This document shows, one piece after another, positions 1-9,627 of a DNA stretch of 64,000 bases (its first letter is position 1; each line of letters starts with the position of its first letter). Origin of the DNA: Nocardioides kongjuensis (GTDB lineage Bacteria; Actinomycetota; Actinomycetes; Propionibacteriales; Nocardioidaceae). The DNA is taken from assembly GCF_013409625.1 (NCBI RefSeq), contig NZ_JACCBF010000001.1, positions 3,909,001-3,973,000 on the forward strand. The letters run 5' to 3'. Below the pieces are notes generated by a model that saw nothing but the letters and a program-made list of their open reading frames with translations, had not been told where the DNA came from and ran no database searches. A program made the translations under genes and the position numbers.

Positions 1-128
1 GACGGCAGCGGCTCGCCGCCCAGGTCGACGCCGGTGGTGGCCGCGGCGGCGCCGTACCCGGTCGTCAGCGCCAGCCAGGCCACGGCGGTGGCACTGGCGA
101 GCAGGGCGGGAGCGCGTCGCGGACTCAC
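1..128 (-). CDS. N-terminus of a secreted protein (partial, runs off the window)
   Basis: Reading the minus strand from a GTG at 128 gives an open frame to the window edge (42 codons). It begins VSPRRAPALLASATAVAWLALTT and so has a classic Sec signal peptide: a basic n-region (PRR), a hydrophobic core of about 16 residues and an Ala-rich cleavage area (GAAAATT). Only the leader and a few mature residues (GVDLGGEPLP) are visible, so no function can be assigned. It is divergent from the SigE-family sigma gene, with 97 bases between the two starts. The start choice is an inference, because no clear Shine-Dalgarno sequence precedes it. Confidence 0.5.
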   Translation of the reverse strand, partial: MSPRRAPALLASATAVAWLALTTGYGAAAATTGVDLGGEPLP

Positions 129-225
129 GCGTGAACTGTAAAAGATCGAGACCGCCCCAACCGGACCGGCTCGTCGCGCGTCCTCCTGTGAGCACCACAC
201 CGACACGCAGGAGAGGATGGCCACC

Positions 226-801
226 ATGGCGCTGCGCGCATCTCGGGGCCCGACGGACGAGGAGTTCGCCGAGCTGGTCCACGTCGCCTGGCCGGGGCTG
301 TACCGCACGGCCCTGCTGCTGGTCCGCGACCACGCGCTGGCCGAGGACCTGGTCCAGACGGCGCTGGCCAGGACGTACAGCCGATGGTCGGGGATCAGGG
401 ACGTGGGCGCCGCCCGGGCGTACGCGCGTCGGGCGCTGGTCACCACGGCGACCAGCTGGTTCCGGCGTCGCTCGTTCCACGGCGAGCGGCCGACCGCGGA
501 GCTGCCCGAGCCGGACACCGACCGCGACCCCCGCGGCCCGACGGGCGATCGGATCGACCTGCTGGCGGTGCTCGCGCAGCTGGCTCCGCGGCAGCGGGCG
601 GTCGTGGTGCTGCGCTACTACGACGACCTGTCCGTCGAGGAGACCGCCGACCTGCTCGGTGTCACCACCGGAACGGTGAAGAGCCAGACCTCGGCCGCGC
701 TCGACAACCTGCGGCGCCTGCTCGGGGACGGCGTCGACCTCCCCGACGAGACGCCGACCAGCACGACCACCACGATCACGACCGGAGGCCACCATGGCTG
801 A
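226..801 (+). CDS. SigE-family (Streptomyces-type) RNA polymerase sigma-70 factor
   Basis: A small ECF-like sigma factor of 191 residues. Region 2 lies near the N-terminus (FAELVHVAWPGLYRTALLLVRDHALAEDLVQTALAR, with the DLVQ core) and region 4 at about residues 115-165 (LAPRQRAVVVLRYYDDLSVEETADLLGVTTGTVKSQ, a typical helix-turn-helix). This matches the actinobacterial SigE-family group, which directs core polymerase to a small regulon. An ATG at 217 abuts the GGAGAGG ribosome site directly, while the in-frame ATG at 226 sits about 9 bases from it, so 226 is preferred. The Thr-rich tail overlaps the start of the next gene by 8 bases, indicating translational coupling. That membrane-anchored neighbour is the natural candidate for its regulator. 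Confidence 0.88.
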   Translation: MALRASRGPTDEEFAELVHVAWPGLYRTALLLVRDHALAEDLVQTALARTYSRWSGIRDVGAARAYARRALVTTATSWFRRRSFHGERPTAELPEPDTDRDPRGPTGDRIDLLAVLAQLAPRQRAVVVLRYYDDLSVEETADLLGVTTGTVKSQTSAALDNLRRLLGDGVDLPDETPTSTTTTITTGGHHG

Positions 802-1900
802 GCGCCTCACCGACCTGCTCCACCACACGGTGGACGGCGTGCCCGTCCCCCACCCGGACGCGTTCGCCATCGCCGCGGCGGGCCGCGCGCGTCGTACCCG
901 GCGCCGGGTCGGGACCGTCGCCCTCGCTGCGGCCGTCGTCGCGGTCGTCGGGGTGGGCGTCGCGGTGGTCGCCGGGCTGGACGACGGGCCGGCCCGCAGC
1001 TCGCAGGTCGCCACGCAGGACCCGGCCGGCAAGGCGTACGCCGAGCTGGGAGCCTTCTCCGTCGGCGAGCACGTCTCCGTCGGCGACTCCACGGTCGAGC
1101 TGTCCCCCGCCCCTCACCACCTGGCCCAGACGTCGGTCGGCGTCGTCACCCAGCAGCACGGCGGCGACGGTGCCCCGTTCCGGCTGGTCCGGCCGGACGG
1201 CGAGGTGAGCCCGCTGTCGATCCCGGCCGACGCGTGGAGCGTCTCCGGGGACCCCCACCATCCCCGGGTGGCCTGGCTGGTCCCGCTGCAGAACGAGGGG
1301 TGGGTCCACGTGTGGGACGTCGTGGGCGACCAGGAGCTCGCCTCCCTGCGGGTCGAGCTGCCCGGCGACACCCCGGAGGGCGGCAAGTCGGGCCTGCGGG
1401 AGGTCCAGCTGGACGGGGACTTCGTCCACGTCGGGACCGACGCGCGGACCGTCCACCGGGTCGACTGGCGCACCGGTGAGGACCAGGAGCTGCCCTTCTC
1501 GCCGGTCGACGTGCACGACGGCGTGGCGACGTCGTTCGACGACGACGGGCGCTGGACGCTCGTCGACGCCGCGACCGGCGAGGTGGTCCGCGACCTCGGC
1601 CGCCGGATCGAGACGGTGAAGCTCTCGCCCGACGGCGAGCACGTCCTCGTCGTGCGCTTCGACGACAACGGGTCCAGGGCGAGCATCGAGCCGACCACGG
1701 GCGGGACCGCGGTGGAGCTGCCGGGGTTCACCGGCCTGAGCAGCTGGACCGTCGGCGGCCGGGTCGTCGGGCAGCTCGACCGGGAGCCGGCGACGCTGCG
1801 CCGGTGCGACGTCGACGGCGCGTGCACCGACGCCACGGTCTCGTGGATCGACGACGCGAACCCGATCGTGCTGCCGGCCGACTACCTGATGGTCGGCTGA
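794..1900 (+). CDS. Membrane-anchored propeller-like protein coupled to the sigma factor
   Basis: A 368-residue protein with a cytoplasmic N-terminus of about 40 residues, a basic stop-transfer region (RARRTRRR) and one membrane helix at about residues 40-62. The extracytoplasmic part is long and rich in short beta-strand repeats of the type WRTGEDQELPFS and PDGEHVLVVRFDDNG, suggesting a WD40- or TolB-like propeller. GGAGG precedes the ATG by 6 bases. The overlap with the sigma gene suggests it senses an external cue and controls that sigma factor. I see no zinc-type anti-sigma motif (HxxxCxxC), so an anti-sigma role is inferred from position only. The 3' end overlaps the convergent pucR gene by 19 bases. 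Confidence 0.7.
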   Translation: MAERLTDLLHHTVDGVPVPHPDAFAIAAAGRARRTRRRVGTVALAAAVVAVVGVGVAVVAGLDDGPARSSQVATQDPAGKAYAELGAFSVGEHVSVGDSTVELSPAPHHLAQTSVGVVTQQHGGDGAPFRLVRPDGEVSPLSIPADAWSVSGDPHHPRVAWLVPLQNEGWVHVWDVVGDQELASLRVELPGDTPEGGKSGLREVQLDGDFVHVGTDARTVHRVDWRTGEDQELPFSPVDVHDGVATSFDDDGRWTLVDAATGEVVRDLGRRIETVKLSPDGEHVLVVRFDDNGSRASIEPTTGGTAVELPGFTGLSSWTVGGRVVGQLDREPATLRRCDVDGACTDATVSWIDDANPIVLPADYLMVG

Positions 1901-3459
1901 GCCATCACCTCTCGCGCGAGCAGCGCGACGTGGAGGGCGAGCACGTTCTCCGGGTCGGCCAGGTCGATGTCGACGACCTGGCCGATCCGCTGCAGCCGGG
2001 CGTAGAGCGCCGGCCGCGAGATGTGGCACAGCTCGGCGGTGCGGACCTTGTTGCCGCCGGTGCGGCAGTACGCCGCCAGCGTGCTCGTGAGCTGTTCCCC
2101 GGTCCGCGCGTCGTGGGCGAGCAGCGCGCCGAGCTCGCGCTCGACGTACTGCTGGACGCGGGGGTCGTTCTGCAGCAGGTGGAGCAGGCCGCGCAGGCGC
2201 AGGTCGTAGAGGCGGACGGCGCGGGGCGGGTCGGTCGGCGCGGCCGAGTCGGCGACGACGAGGGCCTCACGCACGCTGCCGCCGGATCCCGCGACGTCGT
2301 CGACGGCCGAGCCGACGCCGACGACCAGGCGGGCCCCGGTGCGGGCCAGCCGCTCGACCAGCCGGTCGGTGACCGCGTCGGCCGCGCCCGGGGCGTGGGC
2401 GACCAGGGCGACCACGCGCTCGTCGTCGACGAGGCCGACCAGCCCGCTGGTCCGGCGTACCCGCAGCTCGTCGAGCAGGTCCGCGGCCACGCCGCGCAGC
2501 TCGTCGGCGTTGCCCGGGCCGGGCAGCCGGACCACCATCGCGGTGACGTGCCGGCCCTTCCAGCGCAGGCCGAGCGACGTGAGCCGGGAGGCGAGGTGGG
2601 GGACGTCGACCCCGGCGGCGAGCTCGGTGAGCAGCGTGCGGTGGGCCTGGAGCTCGAGGTTCTGGGCGTCGCGGTCGATCAGCCGGCCCATCGCCAGTGC
2701 GGTCGCGCCACGCTCGAGGAGCATCCGCTGCCGCGGCGTGACCGCCTCGCCGGTGCCGTCGGCGAGCAGCACGAGACGGCCGAACCGCCCCGGCTCCGGG
2801 CCGACGTCGACGGCTGCCCCCCGACTGTCCGGGCCGAGCATCCGGGCGCTGCGGGAGCGCCGTTCCCAGTCGCCGATCACCGCGTCGTGGTCGCGGCCGG
2901 AGGTGTTGTAGGCGATGACGTGGTGGACCAGGTTCTCGAACACCACGGGCCGGTCGGCCATCTCGGCGACCAGGTCGACGACCTGCTGCGGCCGGGCCCG
3001 GCCCAGGGTCAGCCGGGTGAAGGCACGGTGCGCCTCCTCCGAGGCCTCGAGCTCGGCGAGGTGGGAGTTGACGACGATCTGGTGCACCGCCTGGGTGACC
3101 GCGACGAACGAGGTCTCGCGCCGGAAGGCCACCAGCGGCAGGCCCTGGGCCTCGGCGGCGGCGACGAGGGCGTCGGGCAGGGCGTCGGTGTAGCGACGGC
3201 CCAGCTCGATGGCGAGACCGGCGATCCCGACGGCGACCAGGCCGTCGACGTAGCGCCGAAGGGCGCCCGGGGACGACGGCAGCGCGATGCCGGTCGTGAG
3301 CAGCAGCTCGTCGCCGCTGAGCAGCTCGGCGATGTCGCTCAGCTCGCTGACGTGGACCCAGCGCACGGGGTGGGAGAGCCGGTCGGGGCCGGCCACGACG
3401 AGCGGGTCGCCGCGCTGGAGCTCGGGCAGGGCGAGCACCTCGGCGAGGGTGGGCAGCAC
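1882..3459 (-). CDS. PucR-family transcriptional regulator
   Basis: A 525-residue regulator with PucR architecture. An N-terminal PucR ligand domain covers about residues 5-125 (opening LPTLAEVLALPELQRGDPLVVAG, with LLTTGIALP), a GGDEF-like middle region follows, and a C-terminal HTH_30 domain lies at about 460-515 (CRTGGNKVRTAELCHISRPALYARLQRIG). The GTG start is preceded by a perfect AAGGAGG at 3469-3475 with 9 bases spacing. Family members activate purine, amine or amino acid catabolic genes. This one is divergent from mmsA and an omega-aminotransferase, so those two genes are its likely targets. TGTCA occurs twice in direct repeat at 3476-3485, close to its start, and could belong to an operator. 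Confidence 0.88.
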   Translation of the reverse strand: MLPTLAEVLALPELQRGDPLVVAGPDRLSHPVRWVHVSELSDIAELLSGDELLLTTGIALPSSPGALRRYVDGLVAVGIAGLAIELGRRYTDALPDALVAAAEAQGLPLVAFRRETSFVAVTQAVHQIVVNSHLAELEASEEAHRAFTRLTLGRARPQQVVDLVAEMADRPVVFENLVHHVIAYNTSGRDHDAVIGDWERRSRSARMLGPDSRGAAVDVGPEPGRFGRLVLLADGTGEAVTPRQRMLLERGATALAMGRLIDRDAQNLELQAHRTLLTELAAGVDVPHLASRLTSLGLRWKGRHVTAMVVRLPGPGNADELRGVAADLLDELRVRRTSGLVGLVDDERVVALVAHAPGAADAVTDRLVERLARTGARLVVGVGSAVDDVAGSGGSVREALVVADSAAPTDPPRAVRLYDLRLRGLLHLLQNDPRVQQYVERELGALLAHDARTGEQLTSTLAAYCRTGGNKVRTAELCHISRPALYARLQRIGQVVDIDLADPENVLALHVALLAREVMAQPTIR

Positions 3460-3541
3460 CGCCGCGACCTCCTTGTCACAATGTCAACCAGCGCGTGTGA
3501 TCGAAGACAGTCTGCCACTGGTCCGCACCTGCCTGCGGGCC

Positions 3542-3547
3542 TACGGT
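3542..3547 (+). promoter_or_regulatory. -10 box for a leaderless mmsA transcript
   Basis: TACGGT lies 7 bases before the mmsA ATG at 3555, and no Shine-Dalgarno sequence is present. This matches the spacing seen at many other starts in this window and points to a leaderless transcript. Confidence 0.5.
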
Positions 3548-3554
3548 CACGAGC

Positions 3555-5048
<1,494 letters not shown>

Positions 5049-5052
5049 CGCC

Positions 5053-6423
5053 ATGACCACCATCGACCAGGGCATCACCACCGGCTCCGGCGTCGACACC
5101 GTCGTCGCCGACGACCGCGCGCACGTCTTCCACTCGTGGTCGGCGCAGGACAAGATCAGCCCGCTCCCGGTCGCCGGCGGCGAGGGGTCGCGGTTCTGGG
5201 ACTACGAGGGCAAGACCTACCTCGACTTCTCCTCGCAGCTGGTCAACCTCAACCTCGGCTACCAGCACCCCGCGCTGGTGGCGGCGATCCAGGAGCAGGC
5301 CGCGCGCCTGTGCATGGTGCAACCGGCGTTCGCCAACGACGTGCGCGGCGAGGCCGCCCGGCTGATCGCCGAGCGCGCCCCGGGCGAGCTGAACCACGTG
5401 TTCTTCACCAACGGCGGCGCCGAGGCCAACGAGAACGCGATCCGGATGGCGCGGCTGCACACCGGCAGGCACAAGGTGCTCTCGACGTACCGCAGCTACC
5501 ACGGCGCCACCGCCGGCGCGATCGCCCTGACCGGCGACCCGCGGCGGTGGCCGTCCGAGCCGTCGATCCCCGGATCGGTGCACTTCTGGGGCCCGTACGC
5601 CTACCGCTCGGCCTTCCACGCGACCTCCGAGGCGGAGGAGGGCGCCCGCGCACTGCAGCACCTCGCCGACACGATCATGGTCGAGGGCCCCTCGACCATC
5701 GCCGCGATCATCCTCGAGACGGTCGTCGGCACGAACGGCATCCTGGTGCCGCCGCCGGGCTACCTGGCCGGCGTGCGCGAGCTGTGCGACCGGCACGGCA
5801 TCGTGCTCATCGCCGACGAGGTGATGGCAGGCTTCGGGCGCTGCGGCGAGTGGTTCGCGATCGACCACTGGGGCGTCGTACCGGACCTGATCACGTTCGC
5901 GAAGGGCGTGAACTCCGGCTACGTGCCGCTGGGCGGCGTCGTGATCTCGGAGTCGATCTTCGACACCTTCCGCGAGCGCGCCTACCCCGGCGGCCTCACC
6001 TACTCCGGCCACCCGCTGGCCTGCGCCGCTGCGGTCGCCTCGATCAAGGTGATGTCGGACGGCGTGCTGGACCACGTGAAGGAGATGGGGCGTGACGTGA
6101 TCGCGCCCCGGCTCGCGGAGCTGGCTGCCCGCCACCCGTCGGTGGGCGAGGTCCGCGGCCTCGGCATGTTCTGGGCGGTCGAGCTGGTCCGCGACCGCGC
6201 GACCCGCGAGCCGCTGGTGCCGTTCAACGCCGCCGGCCCGGACGCCGAGCCGATGGCCCGGTTCACGGCCGCCTGCAAGGAGCGCGGCCTGTGGCCCTTC
6301 GTCCACTTCAACCGCACCCACGTCGCCCCGCCCTGCACCACCACGCGGGAGGAGCTGCTCGAGGGCCTCGACATCCTCGACCAGGCCCTCGACGTGGCCG
6401 ACGAGTACTACACGGGCTCCTGA
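5053..6423 (+). CDS. Class III omega-aminotransferase (beta-alanine/taurine-pyruvate type)
   Basis: A fold-type I PLP enzyme of 456 residues. The cofactor-binding lysine is K284 in DLITFAKGVNSGYVPLGGV, the pyridine-nitrogen aspartate is D255 in IADEVMAGFGR, and the phosphate loop is FTNGGAEANENAIR at about 118-131. The opening AHVFHSWSAQ is shared with taurine-pyruvate and related aminotransferases. The ATG at 5053 is only 4 bases after mmsA and avoids an improbable extension into that gene. With MmsA it would deaminate an omega-amino acid to a semialdehyde and pass it on. Beta-alanine is the simplest substrate, but taurine or a similar amine cannot be excluded from sequence. Confidence 0.87.
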   Translation: MTTIDQGITTGSGVDTVVADDRAHVFHSWSAQDKISPLPVAGGEGSRFWDYEGKTYLDFSSQLVNLNLGYQHPALVAAIQEQAARLCMVQPAFANDVRGEAARLIAERAPGELNHVFFTNGGAEANENAIRMARLHTGRHKVLSTYRSYHGATAGAIALTGDPRRWPSEPSIPGSVHFWGPYAYRSAFHATSEAEEGARALQHLADTIMVEGPSTIAAIILETVVGTNGILVPPPGYLAGVRELCDRHGIVLIADEVMAGFGRCGEWFAIDHWGVVPDLITFAKGVNSGYVPLGGVVISESIFDTFRERAYPGGLTYSGHPLACAAAVASIKVMSDGVLDHVKEMGRDVIAPRLAELAARHPSVGEVRGLGMFWAVELVRDRATREPLVPFNAAGPDAEPMARFTAACKERGLWPFVHFNRTHVAPPCTTTREELLEGLDILDQALDVADEYYTGS

Positions 6424-6429
6424 GGTCCG

Positions 6430-6575
6430 CCGACCCGGCAGAAACTGGCCCGGAAACGGGACCGACCCGGCAGAAAGTGGCGTTTGGTCAGGCCACTTCG
6501 TGCCGGGTCGGCGTCTTTTTCGAGCCAGCTCGCGCCGGGTCGGCGTGGATCAGGAGCCAGTTCCTGCCGGGTCGG
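6430..6575. repeat. Five-copy 20-bp repeat cluster (two forward, three inverted)
   Basis: Copies at 6430-6449 and 6462-6481 read forward, and copies at 6492-6511, 6524-6543 and 6556-6575 are inverted. The consensus is CCGACCCGGCAGGAACTGGC. The first ten bases are invariant and the second half varies slightly. Copies 2 and 3 form the terminator hairpin. Copy 5 lies inside the 3' end of the PadR coding sequence. Confidence 0.85.
6462..6520 (+). terminator. Intrinsic terminator after the aminotransferase
   Basis: Repeat copies 2 (6462-6481) and 3 (6492-6511) pair as a stem of about 20 bp around a 10-base loop. A T-run (TCTTTTT, to 6520) follows directly on the plus strand. Confidence 0.75.
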
Positions 6576-7362
6576 TGTCCTCGGGGTCGGTGTCCTCGGG
6601 GTCGGTCGACCGGGTGGGGCCGTCGGCGAGGATGCCGTAGAGGCTGCGGCGGGCCTCGACCAGGACGTCGACGGCGGCCCGGCGCTGGGCGTCGGAGCCG
6701 GCGGTGACGATCTGCCAGACCGCGCCCATGACCTGGCCGATCTCGGCCTTGAGGTCGGCGTGGCCCTGGTCGGCGGGACCGGCCTGGGCCTTCTCCCGCG
6801 AGCGGTCGAAGGGTGCCCAGACGGCGGCGAGCTCGTCGGCGTGCTCCTCGCACCAGGCCGCGCCCGCCGCGGTCAGCCGCATGGCGCGGCGGCCGCGGGT
6901 CTCGTCGATCTCGACGAGGTCCTCGTCCTGGAGCTGCTGGACGGTCGGGTAGACCGAGCCGGGGCTCGGCTTCCAGACACCGCCGCTGCGGTCGGTGATC
7001 GCCTGGATCACCTGGTAGCCGTTCGGCGACTCCTCGCGCTGGTTGGCGTCGCGGAGCACGTCGAGGATGGCCGAGCGGACGTCGCCGCGGCGCACCCGCG
7101 GGCCGCGCCCCGGCTCGGGGCGGCCCATGCCGAACAGGCCGGCGAGCCACGGCGGCGGCAGGCCCGGTCCACCCGGGCCGAAGCCCGGGCCTCCGTGGCG
7201 GCCGCGGCCACGGCCGGGCTCGCCCCACTCCCAGCCGGCCCAGGCGCCGCCCCAGGGGCCGGGGCCACCGCCGCGGTTGCGGCGCTGGAAGCCCCGGGGC
7301 TCGGAGCGACCCCAGGGGTCGCGGTCGTCGTACGGACGTGAGTTCTCGTGGTGGTGTCCCAT
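6550..7362 (-). CDS. PadR-family transcriptional regulator with low-complexity N-terminus
   Basis: The PadR winged helix is at about residues 93-175: GDVRSAILDVLRD, GYQVIQAITDRSGGVWKPSPGSVYPTVQQLQDEDLVE and LTAAGAAWCEEH. A C-terminal helical dimerisation segment follows to about 250. The first 90 residues are Gly/Pro/Arg-rich and probably disordered, starting MGHHHE. The ATG at 7362 has an ideal AAGGAGG at 7370-7376, so longer frames upstream are rejected. Total length is 270 residues. The tail TDPEDTDPEDTDPAGTGS comes from a 15-bp tandem repeat and from one copy of the 20-bp repeat family, so the 3' end looks modified by repeat insertion. PadR proteins usually repress themselves and a nearby stress or efflux gene. 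Confidence 0.9.
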   Translation of the reverse strand: MGHHHENSRPYDDRDPWGRSEPRGFQRRNRGGGPGPWGGAWAGWEWGEPGRGRGRHGGPGFGPGGPGLPPPWLAGLFGMGRPEPGRGPRVRRGDVRSAILDVLRDANQREESPNGYQVIQAITDRSGGVWKPSPGSVYPTVQQLQDEDLVEIDETRGRRAMRLTAAGAAWCEEHADELAAVWAPFDRSREKAQAGPADQGHADLKAEIGQVMGAVWQIVTAGSDAQRRAAVDVLVEARRSLYGILADGPTRSTDPEDTDPEDTDPAGTGS

Positions 7363-7439
7363 GACGGGACCTCCTTCGGTTGCGGGGGCCTCGTGAGCCC
7401 GGATTCGGTTCGAGATACCGCGAGAACAGTTCGTGTTCG

Positions 7440-7455
7440 TATCGCGATATATCGC
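7440..7455. promoter_or_regulatory. Candidate PadR operator (overlapping palindromes)
   Basis: TATCGCGATA (7440-7449) overlaps the perfect palindrome GCGATATATCGC (7444-7455), about 80 bases upstream of the PadR start. This AT-rich dyad in very GC-rich DNA is the best candidate for an autoregulatory site. Confidence 0.55.
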
Positions 7456-7494
7456 AACCGTACGCCGAGATTCTCCCTCACGCAAGGGAGACGG

Positions 7495-7532
7495 GCAGCC
7501 CCTGGTGACCCAGACGTGGTCACCAGGGCTGC
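7495..7532 (-). terminator. Terminator hairpin after the M3 peptidase
   Basis: GCAGCCCCTGGTGACC (7495-7510) pairs with GGTCACCAGGGCTGC (7518-7532) around a 7-base loop, with one bulged base. It starts 3 bases after the peptidase stop codon. There is no T-run, as is usual in this GC range. Confidence 0.7.
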
Positions 7533-7535
7533 GGC

Positions 7536-9470
7536 TCAGCGGGCCAGCCAGGCGGCGTACGCGTCGAACGAGGACGGCCGGCCGAGGAAGTCCGCGACCA
7601 GGTCAGCGGCATCGCCGGCACCGCCGGGGACGAGCACCCGGTCGCGGTAGCGCTGCGCGACCTCGGGGGTGAACAGGTCCGACTCGTCGAAGGCGCTGAA
7701 CATGTCCTTGGCGATCACCAGCGACCACATGTAGGTGTAGTAGCCCGAGCTGTAGCCACCGAGGTGGCCGAAGCTGGCGAACATGTGCGTGCCGGGGAGG
7801 TAGGGCAGCGCGGCGTACCTGTCCTGCAGCTCGACCATCCGCGTCGTGAGGTCGGGGGCGTCCTCGCCGAGGACCCGGTCGGCGTGGAACCAGTACGACA
7901 TGGCGGCGTAGAACATCTGGGTGCGGGCGTAGATGCCCTTGCCGTAGTCGTCGGCGGCGCGCATGGCGGCGACCAGGTCGGCGGGGATCGGCTCGCCGGC
8001 TGCGTCCGTGGCGAAGGTGCGCAGCACGTCGGCGTGCCAGGCCCACTCCTCCAGCATCTGGCTCGGCGCCTCGACGAAGTCCCACTCGGTGGCGACGCCG
8101 GCGTAGCGGTACCAGTCGCCGTGGCCGCCGAGGACGTGGTGCAGCAGGTGGCCGAACTCGTGGAACAGGGTGACCACGTGGTCGTGCTCCATCAGGCCGC
8201 GGGCGAAGTTGCAGACCAGCACGCCCTCGGGCAGCTGCTCGCCGGCGACGCCGTCGGTGAGGGTGAACTGCGCGGCGTGCTTGTACTTGCCCTCACGCGG
8301 GTGCAGGTCGAGGTAGATCCGGCCGATCCGCTCGTCGTCGCGCACCACCTCGTAGACCGTGACCTCCTCGTGCCACACGGGGACGTCGACCCGCTCGTAG
8401 CGCAGCCCGAACAGCCGCCCGGTGACTTCGAGCAGCCCGTCGCGCACCTTCGGGAAGTCGAAGTAGGTGCGCACCCGCTGGGAGTCGACGTCGTACCTCT
8501 CGGCGCGGACCAGCTCGGCGTAGTGGTTGTAGTCGTAGCTCGGGACCTCGGTCGCGTCGGGGAAGTCGCGGCGGTAGCGCTCGAGCAGCTGGGCGAGGTC
8601 GCGCCGCATCGGCTCCTCGGCCGCCTCGACGATCCGCTCGATGAACGCGGGGATGGCCGGGCCGTCGCCGATCATCTTCACGTCGGCGTCGTAGGACGGC
8701 CAGTCGGCGTACCCGACCGTGGTGGCCAGCTCGTGGCGCAGCGCGAACAGCTCGCTCAGCAGCGGTTCGGTGGTCGGCCAGCCGCGGTCGAGGAAGGCGA
8801 TGGTGACCTCGCGGCGGACGTCCTGGTCGCGGGTGAACATCCGCACCGGCACCGAGTCGGGGTAGTCGGTGGTCACGGTGACCATGCCCTCGTCGTCGAC
8901 CGGGTGCGCGGCGAGCCAGTCGTCGGGCATGCCGGCGAGCTGCTGCGGCGTGACCCGTACCGTGCGGACGTCGTCGCGGATCACCCGGCTGAACTCCTGG
9001 TCGACCTCGGTGATCCGCTCGCGGATCGCGGCGATCCGGGCGCGGGTGGCCTCGTCCTTGTCGACGCCGGAGCGGCGGAAGTCGTCGCGCACCTTCGCCA
9101 GCAGCCGCGCGGCCAGCGGGTCGTGGGCGACCGCGCTGTCGCCGATGGCCGCGAGGACGTCGTACAGCTCGCGGTCGAGGCCCCAGGCCGTGCCGATCCG
9201 CTGCGCCTCCTGCTCGGCGGCGTCCGCCAGGTCGCGGACCTCGTCGGAGGGGTGGACGTTGCCGAACAGCGAGCCCGCGGCCGCAGCGTTGCCGAGGTGT
9301 CCGGCGGCGCGGTCCCACTGGCGCAGGACGTCGACCGGTTGCGTCGGCGGAGCCGTCCGCAGTCCGTCGACCAGCTCGCTCGCCCGCGCCAGCTCGGACT
9401 GCGTGCGCTCCTGGAACCAGGCGGGCCAGTCGGCGGCGGACGTGGGCAGGGCGAGGGGAGCCGGCGTCAT
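7536..9470 (-). CDS. M3-family zinc metallopeptidase (oligopeptidase)
   Basis: A cytoplasmic oligopeptidase of 644 residues that cleaves short peptides. The zinc site HEFGH lies in VTLFHEFGHLLHHVLGG at about residue 433, with the third ligand expected in the following EAPSQMLEEWAW segment. Both match the M3 (thimet/Dcp) pattern, and the length is typical. The ATG at 9470 (MTPAPLALP) is preferred. The upstream extension to 9560 encodes a Pro/Ser-rich stretch without family character. A terminator hairpin follows the stop. Its start is divergent from the TasA-like gene. The exact peptide specificity cannot be read from sequence. Confidence 0.93.
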   Translation of the reverse strand: MTPAPLALPTSAADWPAWFQERTQSELARASELVDGLRTAPPTQPVDVLRQWDRAAGHLGNAAAAGSLFGNVHPSDEVRDLADAAEQEAQRIGTAWGLDRELYDVLAAIGDSAVAHDPLAARLLAKVRDDFRRSGVDKDEATRARIAAIRERITEVDQEFSRVIRDDVRTVRVTPQQLAGMPDDWLAAHPVDDEGMVTVTTDYPDSVPVRMFTRDQDVRREVTIAFLDRGWPTTEPLLSELFALRHELATTVGYADWPSYDADVKMIGDGPAIPAFIERIVEAAEEPMRRDLAQLLERYRRDFPDATEVPSYDYNHYAELVRAERYDVDSQRVRTYFDFPKVRDGLLEVTGRLFGLRYERVDVPVWHEEVTVYEVVRDDERIGRIYLDLHPREGKYKHAAQFTLTDGVAGEQLPEGVLVCNFARGLMEHDHVVTLFHEFGHLLHHVLGGHGDWYRYAGVATEWDFVEAPSQMLEEWAWHADVLRTFATDAAGEPIPADLVAAMRAADDYGKGIYARTQMFYAAMSYWFHADRVLGEDAPDLTTRMVELQDRYAALPYLPGTHMFASFGHLGGYSSGYYTYMWSLVIAKDMFSAFDESDLFTPEVAQRYRDRVLVPGGAGDAADLVADFLGRPSSFDAYAAWLAR

Positions 9471-9627
9471 GGCGAAAGCGTACGAGTGCCCTGCGTGCCG
9501 ACCTGTGTCGATATCGGGGAGGTACGGCGGACTTCGCGTGGACGGGCTGTGGATCGCCACCGAGCAGAGTTCTGGTCATCACCACCGCCGCTGCTCACGA
9601 CGAGCACGACCCAGGAGAACCACCGTC

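Noticed and set aside
776..2029. Long minus-strand reading frame opposite the propeller-like gene
   Set aside because: It is a shadow of the plus-strand gene: Arg/Pro/Gly-rich, no domain, no ribosome site. Such frames are common in DNA with very high GC at codon position 3.
6430..6575. Insertion sequence ends
   Set aside because: No transposase frame or target duplication lies between the repeats; the copies are only 11-13 bases apart.
9471..9560. 30-residue N-terminal extension of the M3 peptidase
   Set aside because: Pro/Ser/His-rich with no signal character; the family start pattern fits the ATG at 9470.
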